64,000 nucleotides of DNA, taken from positions 3,286,001 through 3,350,000 of the forward strand of contig NZ_CP017183.1 of the NCBI RefSeq assembly GCF_001729785.1. Reading direction: 5' to 3'. The stretch comes from Enterobacter hormaechei subsp. xiangfangensis. GTDB taxonomy: Bacteria; Pseudomonadota; Gammaproteobacteria; Enterobacterales; Enterobacteriaceae. A program made the position numbers and the translations under genes. Below, piece after piece: positions 43,922 to 53,552 of this stretch (the first letter of the stretch is position 1; each line of letters begins with the position of its first letter). The notes beneath the pieces were generated by a model. The model was not told the origin of the DNA, did no database searches, and saw only the letters and a program-made list of their open reading frames with translations.

Positions 43922-45151
43922 ATGGAAACACCTGCACTCCCTCGCCGTCTTGCGCTCACTGCGGGATGTAATCAACTCATTAACTGGGGGATCTCCTTTT
44001 ACATGCCGGGAACCTTTGCTCATGCCATTACAGCAGACCGAAGCTGGTCGTCCCCCAAAATCTATCTTGGCCTGACGCTGGCCATGCTGGTTATGGCTAT
44101 TGTCTCGCCGTTTGTCGCTCCTCTGCTGGCGCGTTTTGGTGGACAAAGGGTGGTAATGAGCGGGACCTTGCTGATCGCCGTAAGCTGTCTGTCAATGGCC
44201 TTTACGCCCACACTTTCAGGCTGGTATGGCGCCTGGTTGCTGACCGGCATCGGGATGCGCCTGTCGCTGTATGATGCGCTTTTCTCCGCTCTTGTGAACC
44301 TATACGGACCGCAGGCACGCAGGACAATCTCTCGTGTCACCCTGGCAGGCGGGCTGGCGTCCGCTGTCTTTTGGCCGCTGGGAGACGCCTTACTGAACGT
44401 GATGGGTTGGCAGGATGCGCTGAAGATCTACGCCCTGTTCGGTCTGCTCAGTGCCCTGCTTCTTCGGCGCTTCCCGCGCCAGCGCTTTACGGTCAAGCCC
44501 AAAGCATGTACGCAGGTTTCCCCTCTTGACAGGCGTAATGGCTGGCTTTATGCAACCTTCATTGCTCTCATCACCTTCGTCTCTAACGGCACCTCTACAC
44601 ACCTTCCCGAATTTATCGCCAGCTTCGGCCTGCCGGTCGCCGTCGGCATGCTGTGGGGAATGGGGCAGACCGGTGCGCGCCTTATGGAGGTGCTGGCAGG
44701 GGCGCGCCTCACTCCGCTAAAACTGACGCTTTTCACTGCGCTCGCCATGCCGCTTTGTTTTCTCATCGGACTGAGCAGCGACATGCTGGCCTGGTGTGCC
44801 GCCGGATTTGTGTTCGGCTTTGGTGCCATTAACGGGCTGGTGACTATCGTCAAAGCGACGCTACCCCTGGAACTGTTTAGTACAGAGCGCTATGCCAGCC
44901 GCACCGGGCTGCTGCTTATTCCAGGCCAACTGATGGCAGCCGCCTCTCCGTTTGCGTATGCGTGGCTGAATAAGTCGCTGGGTATAACAGGCGGAATGTG
45001 GGTTTCCGCAGGACTGACGCTGGTCATTGCGGGGTTCGCAGTGGCGCTCGTGCGCAGCCCAGGCAAACAAACTGTATCGCACTGTATCCCGAGCGCTACG
45101 CTGACAAACCGGTACAAAACGCCCGCAGAAGCAAACATCCCCGATACATAA
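43922..45151 (+). CDS. MFS transporter
   Basis: 409-residue major facilitator protein with about 12 membrane helices and a central cytoplasmic loop (about 180-205). The A-like motif between helices 2 and 3 reads LLARFGGQRVVMSG. I cannot name the substrate; exporters of this group are often paired with a LysR regulator, as here. The ATG follows GGAATGAAAAATA. The C-terminal tail beyond about residue 380 is polar and poorly conserved in appearance. Confidence 0.85.
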   Translation: METPALPRRLALTAGCNQLINWGISFYMPGTFAHAITADRSWSSPKIYLGLTLAMLVMAIVSPFVAPLLARFGGQRVVMSGTLLIAVSCLSMAFTPTLSGWYGAWLLTGIGMRLSLYDALFSALVNLYGPQARRTISRVTLAGGLASAVFWPLGDALLNVMGWQDALKIYALFGLLSALLLRRFPRQRFTVKPKACTQVSPLDRRNGWLYATFIALITFVSNGTSTHLPEFIASFGLPVAVGMLWGMGQTGARLMEVLAGARLTPLKLTLFTALAMPLCFLIGLSSDMLAWCAAGFVFGFGAINGLVTIVKATLPLELFSTERYASRTGLLLIPGQLMAAASPFAYAWLNKSLGITGGMWVSAGLTLVIAGFAVALVRSPGKQTVSHCIPSATLTNRYKTPAEANIPDT

Positions 45152-45202
45152 AAATGGTCTTCTGTATCCCTCGCCATAATAAACTGATGAGGAGAGACAC
45201 AG

Positions 45203-45670
45203 ATGATTCGTCGATATTTCCTGCTTCCTGTATTTGCGCTGACGTCCTTTGCTGACGCACTGGCCGCACCGTTGGATGGCCTGAGCGCTGCTGATGTTAA
45301 TGGCCCGGCCGCCGTAGCGCCGCAGGAAAAACCCCAGCCGCCAGCAAAACTGATCGTCGACCCACCGCTGGCGGGACCGCTGAGTAAAGGTGCGGTCTTT
45401 ATTCAGTACCGCGTCGAAAACCTGCGCATTGAACCTGTATTTGGACCCGACGCGCTGAAAGTCACTCCGCGTATCGGCCATATTCACGTTGTGGTGGATG
45501 ACGCGCCCTGGCACTGGGCTGATACCAGCGGCGAGCCGGTGATCCTGGTCGGGCTGCCCGCCGGGAAACACAAAGTAACCATCATCGTTGCCGACCCGAC
45601 GCATAAGCCCATCGACCATAAAACCGTTGAGTTCACCGTGCCGCCACACGCCGCGGTCCATCACTTTTAA
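45203..45670 (+). CDS. DUF6130-type periplasmic protein
   Basis: 155-residue protein with a signal peptide (about 1-22, ending DALA) and a single domain that looks beta-rich. It fits the DUF6130 family as I remember it, whose function is unknown. A His-rich stretch is visible: RIGHIHVVVDDAPWHW (about 92-107) and the C-terminal PHAAVHHF, which could bind a metal. It begins with ATG after AGGAGAGACACAG. The alpha/beta hydrolase gene follows after ten bases, so the two are probably one operon. Confidence 0.75.
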   Translation: MIRRYFLLPVFALTSFADALAAPLDGLSAADVNGPAAVAPQEKPQPPAKLIVDPPLAGPLSKGAVFIQYRVENLRIEPVFGPDALKVTPRIGHIHVVVDDAPWHWADTSGEPVILVGLPAGKHKVTIIVADPTHKPIDHKTVEFTVPPHAAVHHF

Positions 45671-45680
45671 GGAGCCTGTT

Positions 45681-46427
45681 ATGAAAGCATTGTCTGTATT
45701 AACAGCGGCGCTGCTGGCGGTTTCCACCAGCGCGCTGGCAGAGACGAAAGCCAGCGTGGTGCTGGTGCACGGGGCGTTTGCCGACGGCAGCAGCTGGAAT
45801 AAGGTGATTACCCGGCTGCAAAAACACCATAACGAGGTCATTGCGGTACAACTTCCGCTCACGTCTCTGAAAGATGATGTCGCCGCCACGCAGCGTGCTA
45901 TCGCCCGGGCTCATGGAGACGTTGTGCTGGTCGGGCACTCCTGGGGCGGGTCGGTAATCAGCGAAGCGGGCAATAATGCGCGGGTGAAGTCTCTGGTTTA
46001 CGTTGCCGCTTTTGCGCCGGATTCCGGCCAGTCGACCGCAGATCTGGCAGACAGTTATCCTGCTCCGCCAGGGAGCGCCAGCCTCGCTAAAACGTCAGAG
46101 GGGTATTTATATCTGCCGACAAAAGCGGTCAGCGAGAATTTTGCCCCTGACGTGAAGGACGTTGAGCGCAGCGTGATTGCCGCGACGCAAAGCCCTATTA
46201 AGGCCGATGCGTTTGGGGAGAAAGTCGCGCATGCCGCCTGGCATGACAAACCGAGCTGGTATGTGATCAGCAAAAATGACCGGATGATCAATCCTGAGCT
46301 TGAGCGCGCAATGGCGAAGAAAATCAACGCCAACACCACGGAGGTAGCGGCAAGCCATGTATCGATGGTCAGCCAGCCGGACGTCGTTACCCGTACGATT
46401 GAACAGGCGTTATCGGGTCAACAGTGA
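45681..46427 (+). CDS. Secreted alpha/beta hydrolase
   Basis: 248-residue serine hydrolase with a signal peptide (1-20, ending ALA), therefore probably periplasmic. The oxyanion loop VHGAF (29-33), nucleophile S87 in GHSWGG, acid in SKNDRMI and histidine in AASHVSM form a complete triad. It is similar to the alpha/beta hydrolases often induced with stress or chloroperoxidase-like annotations; the substrate is unknown. ATG at 45681 with AAGGAGCCTGTT is chosen over an upstream in-frame start inside the preceding gene. Confidence 0.85.
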   Translation: MKALSVLTAALLAVSTSALAETKASVVLVHGAFADGSSWNKVITRLQKHHNEVIAVQLPLTSLKDDVAATQRAIARAHGDVVLVGHSWGGSVISEAGNNARVKSLVYVAAFAPDSGQSTADLADSYPAPPGSASLAKTSEGYLYLPTKAVSENFAPDVKDVERSVIAATQSPIKADAFGEKVAHAAWHDKPSWYVISKNDRMINPELERAMAKKINANTTEVAASHVSMVSQPDVVTRTIEQALSGQQ

Positions 46428-46428
46428 T

Positions 46429-46484
46429 AAAAAAGCCCGCATGATGAACGGTCCGACTTCGGGCCACGCCATCCTGCGGGCTTT
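46429..46484. terminator. Bidirectional terminator
   Basis: Long-looped stem AAAGCCCGCA (46432-46441) and TGCGGGCTTT (46475-46484), flanked by A-run and T-run. It follows the hydrolase stop directly. Confidence 0.65.
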
Positions 46485-46556
46485 ATGCACTTCTGGCTCC
46501 TGCAACGGGGTTATGTGCGGTTTTGTCACAAACGCGCCTTCCCCCTCTCTTAACCA

Positions 46557-47393
46557 TCAGAAGCTGTACGTCACCTTCAAACTTCCCACAGGAGACGTTT
46601 TTCGCTGAACAATGGGGCTATCGCCAGCCTCTCCCGTCAGCTGCGTAACGCCAGCTGCGGCAAGCAGGCTCCAGCGGGAGGTGAGCTTATGAGTCCAGTC
46701 CAGGTTCAGCGAATACGCATATAGTCCCGATCCGGCATCGTGTCGGGCAAAACCCGATGCGGCCGACTGGGCGGCATTCACCCCGTAATAGGTTTGCACG
46801 TACTTACTGGATCCCCAGCTACCGGTCAGCGCCAGCGTTAACGCATTTTTCGGAGATGTATAGAACGGGCTGGCAATGCCGAAATGCACAGCTTCACCAT
46901 TGTCTCTCTCAGAAACCGGGACCTCTGCCTGCAACTGCACGGTCAGCCAGTCAGTCACCCTGTATCCCAGCCCTGGCACAACGATAGCTGAGCCTTTAAT
47001 GTCACCCATTCCTCGCAGGTCGTCGCTGCCGGAGGCGATCGAATCGCTGCTTACGTCGCGATCCTTACGTCCTGCGCGATAGCTCAGCGCTGCGTTGTAG
47101 TCCAGGTTACCGAAGCTGTTGCCGTAGCCGATCCCCCGCGTGGTGCTGACAAAAAAACCATTGGCCATCGCGTAATCAACCACCTGAGCCGCAGAGACCC
47201 GGCTCTTGTCCGAACCGGAATAGCGTGGCGCAACATCCACGCCGCCTCCCAGGGTTAACACGTTGCCCTGAGGCTGATCTGCCGCCAGGGTCGGGGTAGC
47301 CAGTAACGCCAGGACGGCCCCCGGCAAGATGCTTTTCATGCTGCGACCGATGCGTGAACGGGGGAAACTATTACGCAGTGTGATGTTTCTCAT
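46557..47393 (-). CDS. MipA/OmpV family outer membrane protein
   Basis: Outer-membrane beta-barrel of the MipA/OmpV family, 278 residues from the first ATG. A signal peptide is seen as MKSILPGAVLALLATPTLAA from residue 19; AAGGG at nine bases supports the earlier ATG at 47393, though ATG at 47339 is also possible. Alternating hydrophobic strands continue to the C-terminal GSLKVTYSF, whose last Phe is typical of BAM substrates. E. coli MipA scaffolds MltA and PBP1B; OmpV relatives serve as porins or adhesins. It is divergent from a two-component system that may control it. Confidence 0.85.
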   Translation of the reverse strand: MRNITLRNSFPRSRIGRSMKSILPGAVLALLATPTLAADQPQGNVLTLGGGVDVAPRYSGSDKSRVSAAQVVDYAMANGFFVSTTRGIGYGNSFGNLDYNAALSYRAGRKDRDVSSDSIASGSDDLRGMGDIKGSAIVVPGLGYRVTDWLTVQLQAEVPVSERDNGEAVHFGIASPFYTSPKNALTLALTGSWGSSKYVQTYYGVNAAQSAASGFARHDAGSGLYAYSLNLDWTHKLTSRWSLLAAAGVTQLTGEAGDSPIVQRKTSPVGSLKVTYSF

Positions 47394-47493
47394 TAAAGAA
47401 GCCCTTTGGATTCAGATGATTGCGATACAAGCGGTGTTAAACGCCAGAGCGCTCATTCTGAATACTCACCCTAAGGTTCTTATGAGCCGTAAA

Positions 47494-47572
47494 TGAAGAA
47501 ATGCTAAAGCACGTGAAGGTTCTGTAAACCCTGAAGAATTCCTGTTACCGTTTTTTCTTCAGTTGTTCTTCA
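47494..47572. promoter_or_regulatory. TTCTTCA repeats in the mipA/regulator intergenic region
   Basis: The heptamer TTCTTCA occurs twice in direct orientation with an 11-base period (47555-47561 and 47566-47572) and its complement TGAAGAA twice (47494-47500 and 47532-47538). The direct pair has the spacing expected for an OmpR-type response regulator dimer. Confidence 0.5.
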
Positions 47573-47596
47573 TGCACTGTTGATACAGTTACCAAT

Positions 47597-48274
47597 GTGA
47601 AAATTCTACTAATTGAAGACGACCTGGATCTCGGCAATGGCGTGCGTATCGCCCTTGCAGATCAAGGATTTGATGTCATATGGGTACGCCGCAAAGAGGA
47701 TGCGCTGCATCAGCTTGGGATCTGCGTGCCGGAACTTATTTTGCTCGACCTGGGGCTGCCCGATGGCGATGGCATGAGCCTGATGACGCGCCTCCGTCAA
47801 CAGCTTAAGGGCGTCCCCGTCATCATCCTGACGGCGCGAGGCACGCTACAGGACCGCCTGTGCGGGCTGGATGCAGGTGCAGACGATTATCTGGTCAAAC
47901 CTTTTGTTCTCGCCGAACTGCTGGCGCGCGTGAGAGCCCTTGCGCGGCGCAGTTACGGTTTTGAAAATGAGGCAATAGAAATTCGCGGTTTGTCGCTTCA
48001 TATTCCGACGCGTCGCGTAACGGTGAGCGCACGCCACGTTGAGCTGACGGCAAGCGAATATGCGCTGCTTGAAACGTTAATGCTGCGCGCCGATCGCGTG
48101 CTTACGCGACGGTATCTGGAAGAAAGGATATTTGGCACGAAAGAAAACCTCAGCAACGCGCTTGACGTGCATATGGGTAACCTGCGGCGAAAAATTGGCG
48201 ATGGCTTTGTGCGAACGGTAAGAGGCGTTGGGTATGTCATTGATACCGTACCCGTTCAGAAGGCGGCAGGTTGA
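47597..48274 (+). CDS. OmpR family response regulator
   Basis: 225-residue response regulator with a receiver domain (phosphorylation site D51 in LILLDLGLPDGDG, acidic E7-D9, and K in LVKPF) and a C-terminal winged helix. It resembles the QseB/PmrA/BasR branch. The start is GTG, giving MKILLIEDD in register with the family; an overlapping ATG is out of frame. Its stop overlaps the kinase start (TGATG). The gene is divergent from the MipA-like protein. Confidence 0.9.
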   Translation: MKILLIEDDLDLGNGVRIALADQGFDVIWVRRKEDALHQLGICVPELILLDLGLPDGDGMSLMTRLRQQLKGVPVIILTARGTLQDRLCGLDAGADDYLVKPFVLAELLARVRALARRSYGFENEAIEIRGLSLHIPTRRVTVSARHVELTASEYALLETLMLRADRVLTRRYLEERIFGTKENLSNALDVHMGNLRRKIGDGFVRTVRGVGYVIDTVPVQKAAG

Positions 48275-49662
48275 TGCGTAATTTTTGGCACCACCTCCGG
48301 CTTCCCACGCTGGTCAGGCGAATGCTGGTCGCCCAGATGCTGCTGCTTACGTTGCTCTGGTGTCTCTTTTTAACCTTCATTTTGCTGGAAGACCTGCGTA
48401 GCCCTCCCATACTGACGGGCAGTGAGACTTATGAAACCGTTTTTTCCCTGGTGGAGAGTATGGACGATCGTCCGCAGGCGCGTGATGCCGTGCTGGCAGC
48501 GTTCAGCAAGGCTCTGCGGGAGGGCTATGGCGGCGGCGAAGATCCGGAGCTGTCCATCAACCTCATTGTTCGCAAGAATAACGAGATTATTTTTTCTTCG
48601 GATGGTGCGCCAACGGGGGTAAAAAATAGCCGTCTGGGGGTCATGCAGCATGTCCAGAGTGAGGACCATACATGGACAAGCCGTACCCTCAAATCCGCGC
48701 ACTCCGACGTGGAGGTCACCCTTTTTACCCCTGCCGGTAGCTGGAATTTCTTTATCTATCTGAACTCGCGCGGCTACTACGTCATGCCGCTGATGATATG
48801 CATCCCTTTTCTTCTGTTCCCCGCGTGGCTGTCCATCCGCATCGCGATGCGCCCCTGGAACAAGGTGGTAGATGAAATTTCATTGCGCACGCCGGACGAT
48901 CTCTCGCCTTTAAAAGCCGTCCCCAGACACAGAGAGCTTCGCCAGACGGTCGACGCGATTAATGACTTTCTGGCCAGGGTGCGGGAAAGCGCCGAAAGGG
49001 AAAAAATGTTTATTGCCGATGCCGCTCACGAACTGCGTACGCCTCTGGCCGCGATGCGGATCAACGTCGAGGCATTGCAGTCCTGGGTCATCAGCGAAAG
49101 CCAGCAGGAACTGCTTGCGGGCATTGTTCGCAGCAATAGCCGTGCTGCGCGTCTCGTCAATCAGCTTCTGCTGATGATGCACAGCGAAGCACACATCAGC
49201 ACGGTGATGTCGCCTGTGCCGCTGACAACGCTTATTCAGGAGCGAATGGCTGCCCTGGAACCGCTGGCGTCCGGACGCAGAATTGAGTTTGAATTCTTCG
49301 CCGACGATGAAATCCATGTCGCAGGCATTCGGGAACGTCTGGTGTCGCTGATCGACAATTTAATTGAGAATGCCGTGAAGTACAGCCCTGAGGGTGGACG
49401 CATTGAGGTACAACTGCAATCGCGTGATAAATGCGCTCAGCTGCGCGTCTCAGACGCGGGCCCCGGTATCCCGATTGAACTGCGGGAGCGCGTGTTCGAC
49501 AGATTTTTCCGCGATCCTAATCAGACCCAAAGCGGGAGTGGACTGGGGCTTGCCATCGTCAAAGCCGTTACGCAGCAACACAACGGCAGGGTCAATCTGA
49601 GTACGTCAGCCGAAGGTGGTCTTATGGTGACCGTTGATTTCCCGAATCCGGCGTTCGCATGA
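48274..49662 (+). CDS. Sensor histidine kinase
   Basis: 462-residue membrane sensor kinase. Two membrane helices (about 16-40 and 166-190) flank a periplasmic domain of roughly 125 residues, followed by a linker, the HisKA motif with H252 in DAAHELRTPLAAM, and the ATPase domain with NLIENAVKYS, DAGPGIP and GSGLGLAIV. It is the partner of the overlapping response regulator. The signal is unknown. ATG at 48274 is preferred to a TTG one codon before. Confidence 0.9.
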   Translation: MRNFWHHLRLPTLVRRMLVAQMLLLTLLWCLFLTFILLEDLRSPPILTGSETYETVFSLVESMDDRPQARDAVLAAFSKALREGYGGGEDPELSINLIVRKNNEIIFSSDGAPTGVKNSRLGVMQHVQSEDHTWTSRTLKSAHSDVEVTLFTPAGSWNFFIYLNSRGYYVMPLMICIPFLLFPAWLSIRIAMRPWNKVVDEISLRTPDDLSPLKAVPRHRELRQTVDAINDFLARVRESAEREKMFIADAAHELRTPLAAMRINVEALQSWVISESQQELLAGIVRSNSRAARLVNQLLLMMHSEAHISTVMSPVPLTTLIQERMAALEPLASGRRIEFEFFADDEIHVAGIRERLVSLIDNLIENAVKYSPEGGRIEVQLQSRDKCAQLRVSDAGPGIPIELRERVFDRFFRDPNQTQSGSGLGLAIVKAVTQQHNGRVNLSTSAEGGLMVTVDFPNPAFA

Positions 49663-49829
49663 ACGTAAACCCGGCGCTACACGTCCTGACATGTGTCAGC
49701 GCAGCGTTACTTCACGTATGCCGCAGATTGCTTCAATAAAATTACCGTATTTGTTATATTGTTACTTACTGATTATTCACCTCTGCGGTGCCAAAAAGAA
49801 CAAGATTCACCGCAACCCAGGACAGAAAA

Positions 49830-50309
49830 ATGTTAGATTACCGCTTCCCGACAGCTTTGCAGATGGTTCTCAGCGTAGCGATGGCGGAGCAATCGGGTGA
49901 ACGTTCGACGAGTGCAATCCTGGCCTACGGCCTGGAGGCGAATCCGAGCTTTATCCGCAAGTTAATGGTTCCGCTCGCCCGCGACGGCATTATCGTCTCC
50001 ACGCTTGGCCGCAACGGCTCTATTCACCTTGGCCGCCCGGCTGAAGAGATCACCCTGCGTGATATCTACCTTTCCGTCACTGAAGATAAAAAGCTGTGGG
50101 CGTCCCGTCCTGACGTCCCGGCCCGCTGCGTGGTCAGCGCCAACGCCTGCTGGTACTTCAAATCAATCGCTGATGAAGCGGAGCAGGCTTCGTTAGCGGT
50201 TTTAGCGCGCCATACCGTCGCCAGCGCACTGGAAGAGGTGAAAAAAGCCGATACCAGCGGGTGCGATCCGGTGCCGGAACTCTGTACGCAGCATAAAAAA
50301 GCGCCTTAA
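49830..50309 (+). CDS. oqxR: Rrf2-type regulator OqxR
   Basis: 159-residue winged-helix regulator of the Rrf2 family (MLDYRFPTALQMVLSVAMAE at the start, SAILAYGLEANPSFIRKLMVPL as the recognition region). In Klebsiella the Rrf2 protein OqxR sits just downstream of oqxAB and represses it; position and sequence fit. Two cysteines lie in PARCVVSANACWYF (about 109-122), but the three-cysteine Fe-S pattern of IscR is not present. ATG at 49830 with AGGACAG upstream is chosen; an in-frame start at 49788 would add 14 non-homologous residues. Confidence 0.88.
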   Translation: MLDYRFPTALQMVLSVAMAEQSGERSTSAILAYGLEANPSFIRKLMVPLARDGIIVSTLGRNGSIHLGRPAEEITLRDIYLSVTEDKKLWASRPDVPARCVVSANACWYFKSIADEAEQASLAVLARHTVASALEEVKKADTSGCDPVPELCTQHKKAP

Positions 50310-50327
50310 TCCTGACAGACTGCGAAA

Positions 50328-50364
50328 AAAAAAGCCGCCTTCATTGTGAAGGTGGCTTTTTGCT
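50328..50364. terminator. Bidirectional terminator between oqxR and oqxB
   Basis: Stem AAAAGCCGCCTTCA / TGAAGGTGGCTTTT with one G-T pair and a three-base loop, flanked by an A-run on the left and Ts on the right. It separates the convergent genes oqxR and oqxB. Confidence 0.88.
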
Positions 50365-50376
50365 ATCTGCTACGTC

Positions 50377-53300
50377 CTACGCAGGCAACACCTCTCTTTC
50401 CGCTTTGCCGCGCGTCACGAACTTACGCAGCGTCACGTAAAAGACCGGCGTCAGGAACAGACCAAACAGCGTCACGCCCAGCATCCCGGAAAAGACGGTG
50501 ATCCCGGTGACGCCGCGCACTTCTGCCCCTGCCCCGTGACCAAGGATCAGTGGAATAGTCCCGGCAATAAAGGCGATAGAAGTCATTACAATCGGGCGTA
50601 AACGCAGGCGGCACGCCTCCAGCGCAGCCTCCATGATGCCTTTGCCCTGAATTTCCAGTTCGCGGGCAAACTCAACGATAAGAATCGCGTTTTTACAGGC
50701 CAGCCCCATCAGCACAACCAGCCCTACCTGCACAAAGACGTTGTTATCGCCCCCGGTCAGCCAGACGCCGAACAGCGCGGAGAGCATCGTCATCGGCACG
50801 ATGAGGATCACCGCCAGCGGCAGCGTCCAGCTTTCATACAGCGCCGCCAGCACCAGGAACGCCAGCAGCACTGCGACCGGGAAGACGATCAGCGCCGTGT
50901 TGCCCTGGGTGGCCTGCTGGAAGCTCAGGTCCGTCCATTCAATATTCATCCCGTTCGGCAGGATCTGCTTAGACATAGCGTCCAGCTGCGTCATCGCCTG
51001 CGCGGAAGAGAGCACGCGCGGGTCGGCATCACCAATCAGATCCGCCGCCGGGTAGCCGTTGTAGCGGATCACCGGGTCCGGACCGTAGGTGGTCGTGATG
51101 TTCACCATACTGCCAATCGGCACCATTTCGCCCTGGCTGTTGCGGGTACGCAGATTCGCAATATCTTCCACGCTGTCGCGGAACTGCCCGTCGGCCTGCG
51201 CCATCACGCGCCAGGTACGCCCGAACTGGTTGAAATCATTGACGTACGACGAGCCCAGATAGGTTTGCAGCGTCCCGAAGAGATCGGTCAGCGACACGCC
51301 CTGCGCTTTCGCCTTATCGCGGTCAACCTGGACGTCCAACTGCGGCACGTTAGCCTGGTAGGTTGAGATGGGGAAATGCATCCCCGGCGTCTGCATAATC
51401 GCCCCGGACATGGTGTTCACCGCGTTTTGCAGCGCGCCATAGCCCAGACCAGCGCGATCCTGTATGTACAGCGAATAGCCCGACCCCTGACCCAGCCCTA
51501 AAATCGGCGGCGGCAGAATCGAGAAGCCAAAGCCCTGCTGGATTTGCGCGATTTTCGCGTTGATCTCCGCGTTAATTTCCGCCGCGGAATGTTTACGCTG
51601 GTCGAACGGCTTCAGGCCAAAAAAGACCGTCCCGGTGTTCGGCGTATTGGTGAACTGGAGCGCATTCAGGCCAGGAAACGCGACCGCATAATCCACGCCT
51701 TCGGTATTCATCCCGATTTCGCTCATTTTGCGGATCACCGCATCGGTACGCGCCAGCGACGAGCCTTCCGGCATTTTCACGCCGCCAATCAGGTACAGCT
51801 TATCCTGCGTCGGAATAAACCCGCCGGGAACGGCTTTAAACATCACCCCCGCAGCGCAAAGCAGCAGCAAATAAACCACAAACACCGCCCCGCGTCGGCC
51901 GAGCGTTTTGCTCACCAGCCCCTGATAGCCAGTCGAGCTGCGGTGGAAAAAGCGGTTAAACGGACGGAAAATCCAGCCGAACAGACGATCGATAAGCCGG
52001 GTCGGGAAATCTTTCGGGGCGCCATGCGGCTTCAACAGCAGCGCGGCCAGCGCTGGCGAGAGCGTCAGCGAGTTGATGGCGGAGATCACCGTGGAAATGG
52101 CTATCGTTACCGCAAACTGTTTGTAAAACTGACCGGTCACGCCGGAGAGGAACGCCATCGGAACGAATACCGCACAGAGCACCAGCGCAATGGCAATAAT
52201 CGGCCCGGACACCTCACGCATCGCCTGATGCGCTGCCGCAAGTGGGGCGAGCCCCTCTTCGATATTTCGTTCGACGTTTTCCACCACCACGATGGCATCG
52301 TCCACTACGATACCAATCGCCAGCACCAGCCCGAATAGACTCAGGGTATTCAGCGAAAAGCCCAGCAGGTAGAGAATACTGAAGGTACCCACTACCGATA
52401 CCGGCACCGCAATCAGCGGGATAATCGACGCGCGCCATGTTTGCAGGAACAGGATCACCACCAGCACGACCAGCACCACCGCTTCCAGCAGCGTTTGCAC
52501 CACCGCGCGGATCGAGTCGCGTACAAATACCGTCGGGTCGTACGGCGCCGCCCATTTCATATCGTCCGGGAATCGCGTCGATAGTTCGTCCATTTTGGCG
52601 CGCACCGCGTTAGACAGATCGATGGCGTTCGCCCCAGGAGACTGGAAGATACCAATCCCGACCGCATCTTTATTGTTCAGCTGGGAACGCAGGGCATAGC
52701 TCCCGGAACCCATTTCAATCCGCGCCACGTCGCGCAGGCGGACGACCGTACCATCCTGCGTTGTTTTCAGGACAATATTGCCAAACTCTTCTTCGGTATG
52801 CAGGCGGCCCTGGGCGTTAATGGAGATCAGGAAGTCGCTCTCTTTCGGCAGCGGCTCGGCGCCAAGCTGACCGGCGGAGACCTGCACGTTCTGCTCCTGC
52901 ATCGCCGTCACTACGTCCGAAGCGGTCAGACCGCGGGCAGCCACCTTGTTCGGATCCAGCCAGACGCGCATCGCGTATTCACCCGAGCCAAAAATCTGGA
53001 TCTGACCCACGCCGGGCAGACGCGCCAGCTCGTCCTTCACCTTCAGCGTGGCGTAGTTACGCATATACAGTGAATCGTACTTACCACCAGGCGAAAACAG
53101 ATGCACCACCAGCGTCAGCGTGGGCGACTGTTTCTGAGTCGTGATGCCCAAACGCCGCACGTCTTCCGGCAGACGCGCCTCGGCCTGCGCGACGCGGTTT
53201 TGCACCTGAACCTGCGCCTGATCCGGATCGGTGCCCGGGCGGAAGGTGACGGTAGTCACCAGCACGCCGTCGGAGCCCGCGACGGATTTCATGTACATCA

Positions 53301-53529
53301 TGTTTTCAACGCCGTTGATCGCCTCTTCCAGCGGTGTTGCCACGGTCTCAGCAATCACTTTCGGGTTGGCGCCCGGATACTCGGCGCGCACCTGCACGCT
53401 TGGCGGCACGACGTCAGGGTATTCGCTCACCGGCAGCAGCGGGATGGCGATTAATCCTGTGATAAAAATCAGAATCGACAGTACGGCGGCAAAAATCGGC
53501 CTGTCGATGAAAAAACGGGAAAAGTCCAT
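50377..53529 (-). CDS. oqxB: Multidrug RND efflux permease OqxB
   Basis: Inner-membrane RND pump subunit, 1050 residues, matching the remembered OqxB sequence and length. With OqxA and a TolC-type channel it exports quinoxalines, quinolones, nitrofurantoin and other compounds. RND features include the DD proton-relay pair in [16 protein letters not shown] (near 410) and [18 protein letters not shown] in the C-terminal half. It follows oqxA after 23 bases in the same operon. A chromosomal oqxAB is normal for Klebsiella and Enterobacter, so its presence is not a sign of recent transfer. Confidence 0.95.
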   Translation of the reverse strand: MDFSRFFIDRPIFAAVLSILIFITGLIAIPLLPVSEYPDVVPPSVQVRAEYPGANPKVIAETVATPLEEAINGVENMMYMKSVAGSDGVLVTTVTFRPGTDPDQAQVQVQNRVAQAEARLPEDVRRLGITTQKQSPTLTLVVHLFSPGGKYDSLYMRNYATLKVKDELARLPGVGQIQIFGSGEYAMRVWLDPNKVAARGLTASDVVTAMQEQNVQVSAGQLGAEPLPKESDFLISINAQGRLHTEEEFGNIVLKTTQDGTVVRLRDVARIEMGSGSYALRSQLNNKDAVGIGIFQSPGANAIDLSNAVRAKMDELSTRFPDDMKWAAPYDPTVFVRDSIRAVVQTLLEAVVLVVLVVILFLQTWRASIIPLIAVPVSVVGTFSILYLLGFSLNTLSLFGLVLAIGIVVDDAIVVVENVERNIEEGLAPLAAAHQAMREVSGPIIAIALVLCAVFVPMAFLSGVTGQFYKQFAVTIAISTVISAINSLTLSPALAALLLKPHGAPKDFPTRLIDRLFGWIFRPFNRFFHRSSTGYQGLVSKTLGRRGAVFVVYLLLLCAAGVMFKAVPGGFIPTQDKLYLIGGVKMPEGSSLARTDAVIRKMSEIGMNTEGVDYAVAFPGLNALQFTNTPNTGTVFFGLKPFDQRKHSAAEINAEINAKIAQIQQGFGFSILPPPILGLGQGSGYSLYIQDRAGLGYGALQNAVNTMSGAIMQTPGMHFPISTYQANVPQLDVQVDRDKAKAQGVSLTDLFGTLQTYLGSSYVNDFNQFGRTWRVMAQADGQFRDSVEDIANLRTRNSQGEMVPIGSMVNITTTYGPDPVIRYNGYPAADLIGDADPRVLSSAQAMTQLDAMSKQILPNGMNIEWTDLSFQQATQGNTALIVFPVAVLLAFLVLAALYESWTLPLAVILIVPMTMLSALFGVWLTGGDNNVFVQVGLVVLMGLACKNAILIVEFARELEIQGKGIMEAALEACRLRLRPIVMTSIAFIAGTIPLILGHGAGAEVRGVTGITVFSGMLGVTLFGLFLTPVFYVTLRKFVTRGKAEREVLPA

Positions 53530-53552
53530 GGATTGGATTCTCAGGTAAGGGA

